From Saturnia japonica (taxonomy: Eukaryota; Arthropoda; Insecta; Lepidoptera; Saturniidae), in NCBI GenBank assembly GCA_033032175.1, contig CM065313.1, positions 21,062,327 through 21,126,326 on the forward strand: DNA of 64,000 nucleotides, in the 5' to 3' direction. The notes beneath the pieces were generated by a model. The model was not told where the DNA came from and did not search any database. It was given only the letters and a program-made list of their open reading frames with translations. Both the position numbers and the translations under genes were made by a program. Positions 48,396 through 57,967 of this stretch are shown piece by piece (position 1 is the stretch's first letter; each line of letters opens with the position of its first letter).

Positions 48396-48588
48396 AAAGT
48401 AGTAACTTCTTTACGACATATCATTTTTCTACTATTTGCAACTTCACGAAAATGGGGTAGATAAGGCTTAATTAAGCCTTAAGAAAAACAATTTTTTCCG
48501 TATTAAATTAAAGCTATTTTATTATTATAGACATGCATACAATTAATGAGTAATTTATTTTATCATTGTTCTTATTATAATATCATTG

Positions 48589-49020
48589 CTATTGTTGTAT
48601 TTCATCAATAATGATACCATCATTATTACTATTGTTGTCATTATTAAATAGTTTTGTAATTAATGGCTTGTGGTAGCTAAAATATGAAATATATGTTTTA
48701 CATTCTACGGATTCTAGTAGTCTTGTAAAAACTGCGTCAATTGTAGTACCAGATCTTGTTGTTGATGTTTGTGGACTGTTTTGTAGACATAAATTTAAAT
48801 TGTCTCTTAAAAATTCAACTAGCTTCAAAGATTTATCTAATGCGAAATTTACATTAAAATCTCCACTTAAAATCATAGGTATTTTATAATTACTGTTACG
48901 GAGTAAGGCGGCACCTCCTTTGGTGTATGGTAATAATGAATAGTGAAGAAAATCAATAATATCATCTAACTTCTGATTAGGAGATATATATAATGCAGCT
49001 ATTAAATTATTTTTTTCCAT
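48589..49020 (-). pseudogene. EEP-type endonuclease domain, C-terminal part (Helentron-like)
   Basis: An open frame of 143 codons with the C-terminal half of an endonuclease/exonuclease/phosphatase fold: ALYISPNQKLDDI, the metal/catalytic motif PMILSGDFNVNF (about codons 49-60), TTRSGTTIDAVFTR (88-101) and SYFSYHKPL (112-120) before the stop. The N-terminal catalytic motifs are missing, so it is truncated. In Helentrons an EEP domain is fused after the helicase, and GDFNVNF with TTIDAVF is the form I associate with those fusions. A LINE endonuclease is the alternative. No helicase sequence is seen upstream on the minus strand. Confidence 0.6.
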
Positions 49021-50059
49021 CTTCCATCTATTGCATTTGGATACCCAATAGAGTTTTCGGACTCTGCCATTATTTACTCTAAAAATTAGTTAATTAGTTT
49101 AAAAAAATTATTTAACTAACTTTAATATTAATATTTATTTCATAACTTAATAAAAATAATTCAAAGCAGATATTTAATGACTTAATCAATTACACAAGTT
49201 ATGAATAAATAATTGGAATTATCTTTTCAAAGTAATACAATTATATGATGACAGTTAATCTTGTAGAAATGCAACGATTTTATAAAATTAAAAATGAATA
49301 AATAAATCATTAAAAACGAATAATTAAAAAAGATGTACGTATACATATTTTTATTTTCTAATCGTGTTTTGTTTTATTTTTAAATTATTATTTAATATAT
49401 TTTTTATTGTTTTTAGAATTAATAATGTTCACTAGATTTACAGTCATATTTATTAATATTTGCTAATTTTAACAGATTTATATACATTCACTGATACTTA
49501 CAATCAAAAAGTGAGGTTAACCTCAAATAAATATTAAAATCATGCTCATACGTGTTGAATTTATAAAACGAAATATATAATCACTCTCACTTTTCTTGTA
49601 AATTCACTTAAATTTGAATGTCTTTTTATTTTATCACTTTCAAATTAATATATTGTTATTCTTATTTCAAACCAAACTTCAAAACTAATATATTGCTGTT
49701 ATTATTATAATATATTACATTATATTCTTTACGTCACTATACTAAACTTTGATAAAAAAAGCAACATGGCGCGTAACCGAAAAACGTGACGATTGCTACA
49801 AAAATTTCTCCCATACGTCGATAAAGAAGTTTTACTTCAAAAACTTTTCCGCTTTATTATATTATAATAATATCTGGGCGACCGAGCTGTGCTCGGTGTC
49901 TTGTAAACAAAAAAATGTGTGCGTGTACTAGCGTACACTCGTAAGAAGTGAAACTTCTTTATGACGTTATTTTTCAAAAAATAATTTACTATATGCAACT
50001 TTACACAAATTGGTTAAATAAAGTTAAATTAGATAAAGTTTAATAAAAGGCTTTTTCAA

Positions 50060-50305
50060 GGATTCACCGTTAGAGTTTCTTTTTTTTCCGAGCTCTATAC
50101 TCTCGCATTCGCTCTGCAGCTGTTTTTGGATAACCAGGGTGGATTGAAGAAACATCACTCGTTGCTTGAGTTTCATTCACACAGACATGGCTTGTGGTAG
50201 CAACTGATGCACTGAGTTGTGAACAATGCCGATGATGGACATCAACTTGAACAGTAACTGCATTTGAAGATTCCTCAGGATTTGGCGATATTTCCATCGT
50301 TGAAT
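50060..50305 (-). pseudogene. AER-motif exon, copy 1 (with splice acceptor)
   Basis: The exon is preceded on the minus strand by a T-run and AG (50,306-50,307) and encodes a 75-residue segment from the ATG at 50,297. Its N-terminal two thirds are polar (PNPEESSNAV, DVHHRHCSQLSASVATT). It ends with the basic motif AAERMREYRARKKKK and a stop at 50,070. The donor GTAAGA at 50,396 and this acceptor would splice in frame to the small exon at 50,397-50,463. The function is unknown to me. Similar AER-x-REYR segments occur in N-terminal parts of arthropod mobile-element proteins. It is 99% identical to the copy 404 bp away. Confidence 0.55.
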
Positions 50306-50396
50306 CTAAAAAAAAAATTGATTAATTAATTTACAAAATAAATTATTATTTATAATATTGATCGTAGATAACTGAAAAACTCTTACCTCCTGAATG

Positions 50397-50463
50397 GATC
50401 TTCATTTTTTTTCGGATTCTGTACTCTTTGGCACGCTCTGCGGCTGATCTTTTCTGTTTTTGA
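50397..50463 (-). pseudogene. Small AER-motif exon with donor site
   Basis: On the minus strand this encodes NHQKQKRSAAERAKEYRIRK followed by KMKIHSG and an exact AG/GTAAGAG donor at 50,396/50,395. Its AERAKEYRIRKK is a variant of the AERMREYRARKK in the neighbouring exons. It lies one base out of frame with copy 2 just upstream, whose frame closes after an A8 run. A single-base change in that run would make them continuous. Confidence 0.5.
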
Positions 50464-50709
50464 TGATTCACCGTTAGAGTTTCTTTTTTTTCCGAGCTCT
50501 ATACTCTCGCATTCGCTCTGCAGCTGTTTTTGGATAACCAGGGTGGATTGAAGAAACATCACTCGTTACTTGAGTTTCATTCACACAGACATGGTTTGTG
50601 GTAGCAACTGATGCACTGAGTTGTGAACAATGCCGATGATGGACATCAACTTGAACAGTAACTGCATTTGAAGATTCCTCAGGATTTGGCGATATTTCCA
50701 TCGTTGAAT
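50464..50709 (-). pseudogene. AER-motif exon, copy 2 (acceptor lost)
   Basis: Near-identical tandem copy of 50,060-50,305, 404 bp downstream in plus coordinates; I count two base differences over the 75 codons, each changing one residue. The T-run before the exon ends in TGATTC instead of TAGATTC, so the splice acceptor AG seen in copy 1 is missing. The similarity to copy 1 continues into the intron-like T-run and then breaks at the Gypsy LTR (50,764). Confidence 0.55.
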
Positions 50710-50763
50710 CAAAAAAAAAAAATTTATCAATTTACAAAAAATATACATATATATATATATATA

Positions 50764-50973
50764 TGTGGGACGTAAACAAAGAAAAAACACTAATTAACTT
50801 GAAAACGTCTTTACTGCAGGAATACATCAACAATTCGTCTTAAAATCACAATCTTACAAAAGTAACAAAACACACCGTCTTCACCCACACGTCATTCTTC
50901 AATCTCTCGTGTCGCCACCTATCTTATTATCGACGCAAGTTTCTTTTTTTTTTAATTCGGCATCTAAACTTTT
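50764..50973 (-). repeat. Ty3/Gypsy LTR, 3' LTR of the minus-strand element
   Basis: Begins (plus strand) TGTGGGACGTAAACAAAG and ends near ggcatctaaactttt. The same sequence is at 61,728-61,950 with a short indel in the middle. It follows a TA-rich microsatellite (50,743-50,763), consistent with the preference of many Gypsy elements for TA-type targets. The outer boundary is uncertain by a few bases. Confidence 0.85.
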
Positions 50974-50999
50974 GCCATAATCCCACACGGTCATCCTAC

Positions 51000-51531
51000 T
51001 TATTCATCTGCCTCAGATGAATCATCTTCTGATGTTTCTGAATTAATCCCAGACCAAAGCTTCATCATATCCGCTGATGAACTCGTTTTATATGGTCCAT
51101 CACAGTTTCCAACTTTAATCATCTCATAACGGTCATTCAAATTTACTTTTGTTATTTTATAGGGTCCTAAGTATTTCGGGTGTAACTTGTGTCCTTGGAC
51201 AAACTGTGTGCGTTTTATGGCAACTAAATCACCTTCCTTGTACTTAAATGCCTCTTTTCTTCTTTTATTATAACTTTTCCTATTTTCTGACTGTACTTTT
51301 AGAATAGACTCTTTGGCTTTATTTCTTAATTGAGATCTTTCATCTATAAACTTTTCAATATTTTTTTTCTTCTATTAATTTTATTATTTCTTTATCTTCT
51401 GTGTCCTTCATCCTGACTCCGATTAACAATTCAAATGGGCTCATAGAAATACTTCTCTGGAATGTAGAATTTATGCATCTTTGCATCTTGCTGATATGTT
51501 TGTACCATTTTGTAGGATCTTGGATACTTAA
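51000..51531 (-). pseudogene. Gypsy integrase C-terminal part (beyond the BEL insertion)
   Basis: The minus-strand frame resumes at 51,531 with DPTKWYKHISKMQRC, STFQRSISMSPFELLIG (the usual post-catalytic integrase segment) and continues, after an A-run frameshift near 51,365, to FKYKEGDLVAIKRTQF and HPKYLGPYKI (the GPY/F-like module). The TAA is at 51,000-51,002. The frame on the far side of the insertion (57,968) joins this one in phase once the insert and one CTTAA copy are removed, showing the integrase was open when BEL integrated. Confidence 0.85.
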
Positions 51532-51625
51532 TGTCGCCACCTCTGAGGGCCAGTTAAAGAGACCCCTCAAAAAATTAATTCTTCTGTCCTAGTTAGGCAA
51601 TTTATTTAAAAAAAAAAGGGGAGGA
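51532..51625 (+). repeat. BEL 3' internal-end tag, including polypurine tract
   Basis: tgtcgccacctctgagggcc through the A-run and ggggagga matches 57,452-57,545 almost base for base. It encodes the last codons of pol and the polypurine tract that normally precede the 3' LTR, yet lies directly upstream of the first LTR. Confidence 0.9.
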
Positions 51626-51811
51626 TGTTGAGAATCGGACCTTCTTTAATTTCTTTTTAATGTTTAATTTAAGAATTATATATAAATGTCATTTATTTTT
51701 ATTGTTCGTTCAATATACGTCAAAATGTAATATATGGATTAAAAGATCGCCAATTTTTCCTGTTTCTCTCCTAAGCCCTAATCTTTCACAAAAACTGAGC
51801 TATCCGCAACA
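51626..51811 (+). repeat. BEL LTR 1 (186 bp, complete)
   Basis: Starts TGTTGAGAATCGG and ends ccgCAACA, followed by ttttggtccttcgag, the primer-binding region. The TGTTG/CAACA ends are inverted, as expected for LTRs. It differs from the 3' copy by three substitutions and two one-base indels over the shared 163 bp. Confidence 0.9.
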
Positions 51812-51884
51812 TTTTGGTCCTTCGAGTTAAAAATTTGAACTAAATATTATAAAAGTCCTGTCCATTTCAAAATTTTATTTTTTA

Positions 51885-54800
51885 ATGGTGAAGACTAGGG
51901 CGCAAGCTAAGCTGCGGGTAACGGGAGACGATCATTGTATCGACGTGATCATGAGCGAACCCACACCGTCTAAGTCCACGGCCACGGCAGCTCTAATTTC
52001 TGGAGCACGCTCGATCGTATCTGAAAGTTCCAGGTCAGTACGGTCAACTGCTACTATCAGAGCTCAAAAGCTTGCACTGGAAGCTGAACATATAAGAAAA
52101 GTAGCTAAAGCAGAAGCAGCAGCAGTAGCAGCAGCAGTAGCAGCAGAAGCCGCAGCAGCAACAGCCACCACCGAGCGCAATGCTGCTGAACTGGAGCTGG
52201 AGGCTCAGCTTATGATGTTGGACTCGGAAAGTGGGAGGAGTCAAAGGGGCTCTCGTTCTTCAGTGCGAGATTGATTAGATAATTCAGATATTATTAATGA
52301 AAACGTTATGGCAGAGCCCAATAATATCGGCTCTACCACATTTAACAAACGTCTCGAAGAGATAGGATTTCGCCAAAATTTGAATAAATGTGGTGGAAGA
52401 AGCTCGCGAGGGCCATTTCAATCTACTACCACAGCGAACATTCCTAATATCACTAATAGTATACAACACAATACTACTGAATTAAAAACACAACAGCCCA
52501 CTGACATATCTTTATTAGCACAGGCTATAACATCGCTCAGCAGTGCCAAGCACAAATGTGGAGACAGCAAGCTGCCTATTTTCGATGGTAAGCCTTTGGA
52601 CTGGCTGGCCTTCAAGCGACTCTACGAGGACAGCAAAGGCACCTTTTCTGCGACTGACAACTTGACACGCATCGGCATGAGTCTTAGAGGAGCAGCTCGT
52701 GAGGCAGTTTCAATTCTTCTCGTGTCAGCTCATGATCCTGCCGTAGTTATGGACGCATTAGAAATGAGGTTTGGTAGATCTGAATCGATAGTTCTCAATG
52801 AAATTATCTCCGTTCGCTCTTTACCTAAATTAAATTCTGAAAACTGTGACCTTAATAAATTCGCTTGTAGAGTTCTAAATTGTGTAGAGAGTATGAGGCT
52901 CCTCAACCAGAGATGTTACTTAGAATCTCCAGAGCTTTTTCAAGCTATTTTAATTAAATTAACGCCTTTATTGCGTAATAAATGGACCGAATTTGGTATG
53001 ACACATTTTTTACCTCAGGGACAGACTAAGCTTGAGCTATTGGCACAATTTTTATCTCGAGAGGTCGAGTTGCAGTTCAAGTTTGGTTTAATTCCAGATC
53101 CCTTGGTTCCATTTAAAAGGTTTGAAAAAGTTCATACGGTGTCATTTTCAGAATATCCTCAAAAAACGAAAACAGTAAACTTTTCTAAAAAAAAAAACGT
53201 AAATTTAACTAAAAATGAAATTAGTAAACCTTGTCTTATTTGTAAACAAAACCACAATTTATCAAAATGTGACAAGTTTGTAGAAATGTCTATCGGTGAC
53301 AGGTGGCAGTTCGTAAAAGAAAATAAACTATGTCACAAATGTCTCAAAAAAGGTTTTCATAGTTACAAATATTGTAAGTTCACTAAAGAGATTTGTAACA
53401 TTGAGGATTGCAAACCTAGGCACCATAAACTTTTGCACAATGCAGAATTTTTAGCTACGCATACGATTGTTGAAAATGAACCTTACAACAACAATTATAC
53501 AAGTTCACAAAGTGTCTGTATATCTAATGAACAATCAAACGAGATTCTTACACATACTACTTACTTGTCTGAGAAAGCTTCTTTATCTGAGGTATCCGAC
53601 AAACCAGATTACTGTAGACCCTTTTTAAAAATCATAGCTGTCAATATCATGGGGCCACTAGGCAGCGTCAACACGTATGCTTTATTAGATGATGGCTCAA
53701 CAGCTACACTAATTGATTCCAAATTATGTGAGCAGATAGGCGTCTCAGGACCTGAGTCACATATTATATTAGACTGTGTTGGTGGCTTAGGCAAAAAGAC
53801 TAAGGCTCAGTATGTTAACTTCAAAATTAAAGGTCGTCATTCAGCTGACATATTTTCTATTTGCAATGCTCGTTCGATTGAGAATCTAGGTTTATCAAAA
53901 CAAAAAGTTCATGTGGATGACATCACACAGTTTCGCCACCTAAGAGATTTAGCCAATGTACTTTGTTACGAAATAGGTGAACCTAAATTAATTATTGGAA
54001 TTGATAACTGGCATCTTTTGATTTCCAAGGCGACTCGGATTGGTACTAGGTCTCAGCCAGTTGCAATCAATACTAACTTAGGTTGGGTATTATTTGGGTT
54101 TGGTTCCAGCAAGACTAAACCCGTAAATTTTGTCAACCACGTAAACCTTTCCGATAATGACGACTCTGAAAACTTAGGCATACTCATTCAAAATTATTAC
54201 AAATTAGATTCAATAGGTATTACTAAAAAAGAGCCTTTAAGTGAAAATAATGCTAGAGCTATAAAAATTCTTGAAGAAACTGCACGTCGATTACCAAATA
54301 ACAAGTTTGAGGTTGGGTTACCTTGGAAAGATGATATTTTTGAAATTCCAGACAGTTTTGGACATGCTCTTTCCAGATTTAGAAGCTTAGAGAGAAAGAT
54401 GAGCAAAGAGCCCGCCTATGCCGAACAATATAAGTTAAATATGCAAGCTATGTTTGATAACAATTACGCAGAAGGTCCCGTCAGTATGGATCACTCTATC
54501 AAAAGACGTTGGTACTTACCACATTTCGGTGTTACCAATCCTAACAAGCCTGGTAAACTTCGTATCGTTTTCGACGCGGCGGCCAAATCTAATGGAGTAA
54601 GTTTGAACTCTATGCTACTTACTGGACCGGACCTTCTCAACCCAATCTTAGATATACTTTTGCGTTTTCGCGAATTCAAAGTCGGACTCTTTGCTGACAT
54701 TAGAGAAATGTTCCCCCAAATTATAATACGCGAAGATGACAGAGATGTCCAACGTTTTCTGTGGCGGAATTCTCCTAATAAACCAATTCAAGTGTTTAGA

Positions 54801-57512
54801 ATGACATCTATGATATTCGGTGCAGCTTCAAGTCCTTTTTCTGCACAATTTATTAAAAATAAAAACGCGCTTGATTTTCAGAGTCAATTCCCTGAAGCTG
54901 TTGATGCTATCCTCAATGATCATTATATGGATGACTGTATAGTATCTACACCTTCAGTGGCCGAAGCAGCGCGTCTCGCTTCTGACATTGTAACTATTCA
55001 TAAAAATGCTGGTTACGAGATGAGATCTTGGGTATCAAACGAACCTAAAGCCTTATCTCTCATTCCAAAAGAGCTTTTACTTGATTCACCCTTAGCTAAC
55101 GTAGATTTGGGTAGAATAGCTAAATCCGTTAGAACTTTAGGCTTAGTTTGGCATCCTGCTGAAGACTCTCTTAGTTTTAATACCGAAGGTTTCAATAAGA
55201 AGGCTATTTTCTCAAAATTTACAAAGCGCGAAGCGTTGTCTCTTATGATGTGCGTGTATGATCCTCTAGGATTATTAGCGCCTCTTATTGTAAGAGCAAA
55301 GATTTTGTTTCAAAACGTTTGGCGTAAAGCTATTGATTGGGACCATCAGCTCGCTGAGGAAGATACCACCGCATGGCAGGAATGGCACGCAGTTTGCGTT
55401 AGTTCCCTGAATAATTTTAAAATTCCACGTCGGTACAACCTCAGCGAATTTGATGATGTAGCAGTAGAAAGAGAGCTTCACTTGTTTTGTGACGCTAGTG
55501 AGTCTGCATATGCCGCAGTAGCGTATTGGCGTATAATCCATCCATATGGAACTATTAAAGTAGTGCTAATATGTAGTAAGGTTCGAGTAGCACCATTAAA
55601 ACCAGTTTCAATCTCACGCTTGGAACTTCAAGGCGCACTAATAGCTGCACGTTTAGCGGACACTCTTTGCAACGCTCACAAATTAAAACCGCGCAACCGA
55701 ATTTTTTGGTGTGACTCTATGAACGTTCTTGGGTGGCTTCGCAATGACGCACGTAAATTCAAGCCCTTCGTCGCCAACCGTTTAGGCGAAATTTTAGAAC
55801 TGTCTAATGTCAGTGAATGGCGATGGGTTCCAACTGCATTAAATATAGCTGTTGATGCTACACGCCTTAGTAGAGAACATTTAAACATAAAATCACGCTG
55901 GTTTGTCGGCCCACAGTTTTTATATTCAAATCAGTGGCCAACTGAACCTAAAGCTAATATAATGACTAATCAATCTGATCTCAAACCAAAGCATAGAATC
56001 ATTTGTCATGCAATTGTTGATGAGCCTTTCCATCCTCTGGCTCCCATTGCAGCTAGTGCACAGCGTATTAGTAGGTGGTTATGTTTAGTTCGAGCCACTG
56101 CATTAGCGCATTTATTTGCCCGTAAGCTGCTCATTTTACGCGGTAGAGTAGATAGCACTGGGTTAACTCCTTCTCATTTAACAGCTTCCCATCTACAAAT
56201 AGCCGAAATTCATATTTTATGGCAAAGTCAATTAGATTGTTTCAAAGCAGAGATTACTTGCCTAAAAAATAACACACCACTACCGGGTAAAAGTAAATTG
56301 CTTAAACTTTCTCCCACTTTATGCGACGACAACTTACTTCGTTTATTCGGACGCATCACTGCTACTGAACACGTCAAGACTCCAACCAAATGCCCCATCA
56401 TACTCGATGGAAGACATCCAGCTGTTCGCCTCCTAGTACTCCGATACCACCAAAGAGCTGCACATGCTAACACTGAAACAATAGTGAATGAACTCCGCCA
56501 ACTTTACTGGATCATCAATTTGAGAAGCACGGTTCGTTCCGTTGCGCACAACTGCCTTTTTTGTAGACACCAGAAGGCAAAACCTTTCGATCCTCCTATG
56601 GGAAAACTTCCAGAAGCAAGACTCGCGCACTACGAAAGACCTTTCTCATTTATTGGTCTAGACTACTTCGGACCTCTCCAAGTCACCGTAGGCCGAAGAC
56701 ATGAAAAGCGGTATATCGCTCTATACACGTGCTTGGTTACGAGAGCCGTACACTTGGAAGTAGTTTACAGCCTTACCACAGATGCAGCTATGATGAGTCT
56801 GAGAAGGTTTATTGCTCACCGAGGATTACCACGTCAAGTCTTTTCTGACAACGGAACTGCCTTTGTCGGTTTAAGCAGAGAACTTAAGAAATTGTACGAA
56901 GAACAAATGACAATTTTTGCGGCAAATGAGTTGATACAATGGAAGTTCATTCCACCCGCTGCTCCTTTTATGGGCGGAGCATGGAAGCGCTTAGTACGCA
57001 GTATAAAGACCGCGCTCAAAGTGACACTCAAAGATAAGTCGCCCTCAGACGAAGTTTTATCAACTCTCCGCCTGGAAGCAGAAGCGATTGTGAATAGTAG
57101 ACCTCTCACGCACGTCTCTCCTGATCCTGACTATCCCGAAGCTCTCACTCCTTTTCATTTTTTAATTGGGATGTCTTCAGACAATCGTTTATCTTTTGAA
57201 GTTGAGCAAAGCGACCTTCATGGCAGAATTCGGTGGAAAAGGGCAGCCAGAATGGCCGACCACTTTTGGCGACGTTGGTTGGTGGAGTACCTGCCTCTTC
57301 TGAATCCAACTAAAGGAACTGGACAGCAACCAAATATAAAAGTGGGAGATGTGGTTCTAATAGCGGACAATAATTTACCTCGTGGTGTGTGGCCAAAGGG
57401 AAGAATTGTATCTCTATATTATGACAAGGATGAAATTCCTAGAGTAGCTGATGTCGTCACCTCTGCGGGCCAGTTAAAGGAGACCCCTCAAAAAATTAAT
57501 TCTTCTGTCTAG
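51885..57512 (+). pseudogene. BEL/Pao gag-pol polyprotein, one in-frame TGA and an integrase E-to-K change
   Basis: One frame of 1,875 codons with a single TGA at 52,272-52,274 (codon 130). After it the ATG at 52,308 opens 1,734 codons; positions below count from there. About 85-260: gag (KLPIFDGKPLDWLAFK, DUF1759-like). 309-377: Cys/His knuckles. 459-475: protease (LLDDGSTATLI). 750-905: reverse transcriptase with FADIREMF and YMDD (873-876). 1,058-1,190: RNase H (LFCDASESAY). 1,381-1,420: HHCC zinc finger. 1,447-1,600: integrase core with D1452 and D1514. The third acid should be Glu at 1560 in GGAWKRLV but is Lys. A DUF5641-like end follows. It would make gag, protease, RT and integrase, but these two lesions inactivate it. 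Confidence 0.93.
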
Positions 57513-57545
57513 TTAGGCAATTTATTTTAAAAAAAAAGGGGAGGA

Positions 57546-57708
57546 TGTTGAGAATCGGACCTTCTTTAATTTCTTTTTAATGTTTAATTTAAGAATTATA
57601 TATAAATGTCGTTTATTTTTATTGTTCGTTCAATATACGTCAAATGTAATATATGTATTAAAAGATCGCCAATTTTCCTGTTTCTCTCCTAAGCCTTAAT
57701 CTTTCACC
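57546..57708 (+). repeat. BEL LTR 2, truncated by about 24 bp at its 3' end
   Basis: Preceded by the polypurine tract (57,530-57,545). Identical in order to LTR 1 up to aatctttcac, where it meets the inverted 5' end. The shared TTCAC at the junction is a 5-bp microhomology. Confidence 0.88.
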
Positions 57709-57967
57709 ATTAAAAAATAAAATTTTGAAATGGACAGGACTTTTATAATATTTAGTTCAAATTTTTAACTCGAAGGACCAAAATGTTGCGGATAGCTCAG
57801 TTTTTGTGAAAGATTAGGGCTTAGGAGAGAAACAGGAAAATTGGCGATCTTTTAATACATATATTACATTTGACGTATATTGAACGAACAATAAAAATAA
57901 ATGACATTTATATATAATTCTTAAATTAAACATTAAAAAGAAATTAAAGAAGGTCCGATTCTCAACA
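57704..57967 (-). repeat. Inverted BEL 5' end: leader plus complete LTR 3
   Basis: On the minus strand it reads the complete 184-bp LTR (57,967 to 57,784), then the primer-binding region and leader to the gag start ATGGTGAA at 57,704, an exact match to the plus-strand leader over about 80 bp. LTR 3 differs from LTR 2 by two substitutions and from LTR 1 by one substitution and two indels. It abuts the Gypsy integrase at 57,968. Confidence 0.9.

Larger units (their letters stand above)
48396..50763 (-). mobile_element. Helitron/Helentron-like region, left part
   Basis: It carries on the minus strand an EEP-nuclease remnant (48,589-49,020) and AER-motif exons (50,070-50,701), both features I associate with arthropod Helitron/Helentron proteins. 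It also contains paired AAGTGAAACTTC-type hairpin modules: 49,825-49,842 (aaagaagttttacttc) and 49,950-49,967 (agaagtgaaacttctt). A related module recurs at 62,643-62,720, beyond the inserted Gypsy element. No Rep or helicase sequence survives, so the class is inferred. The region is cut at 50,763 by the Gypsy LTR. Confidence 0.5.
51532..57967 (+). mobile_element. BEL/Pao retrotransposon with aberrant ends, inserted in Gypsy
   Basis: Order from left: a 94-bp tag of the element's own 3' internal end (51,532-51,625), a 186-bp LTR (51,626-51,811), gag-pol (51,885-57,512), polypurine tract, truncated LTR (57,546-57,708), then an inverted 5' end (5'UTR and LTR, 57,704-57,967). A 5-bp duplication CTTAA flanks the whole (51,527-51,531 and 57,968-57,972), as expected of BEL integration. 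The two outermost words are TGTCG at the left and CAACA at the right, so the left end is an internal site that resembles an LTR terminus. Confidence 0.88.

Noticed and set aside
50743..50763. TA run as the Gypsy target duplication
   Set aside because: It is TA-type as expected, but the outer LTR boundary near 61,950 is too uncertain to name an exact duplication.
52044..52244. Antisense frame rich in Cys and Ser opposite the BEL gag start
   Set aside because: It is the shadow of an alanine-rich (gcagca)n segment in the sense frame.
55275..55541. Possible antisense gene opposite the BEL RNase H region
   Set aside because: No independent promoter, domain or start context; overlaps sense coding sequence.
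52418..57109. Series of 60-90-codon minus-strand frames within BEL pol
   Set aside because: They overlap a continuous 1,734-codon sense frame with clear domains, so they are shadows.
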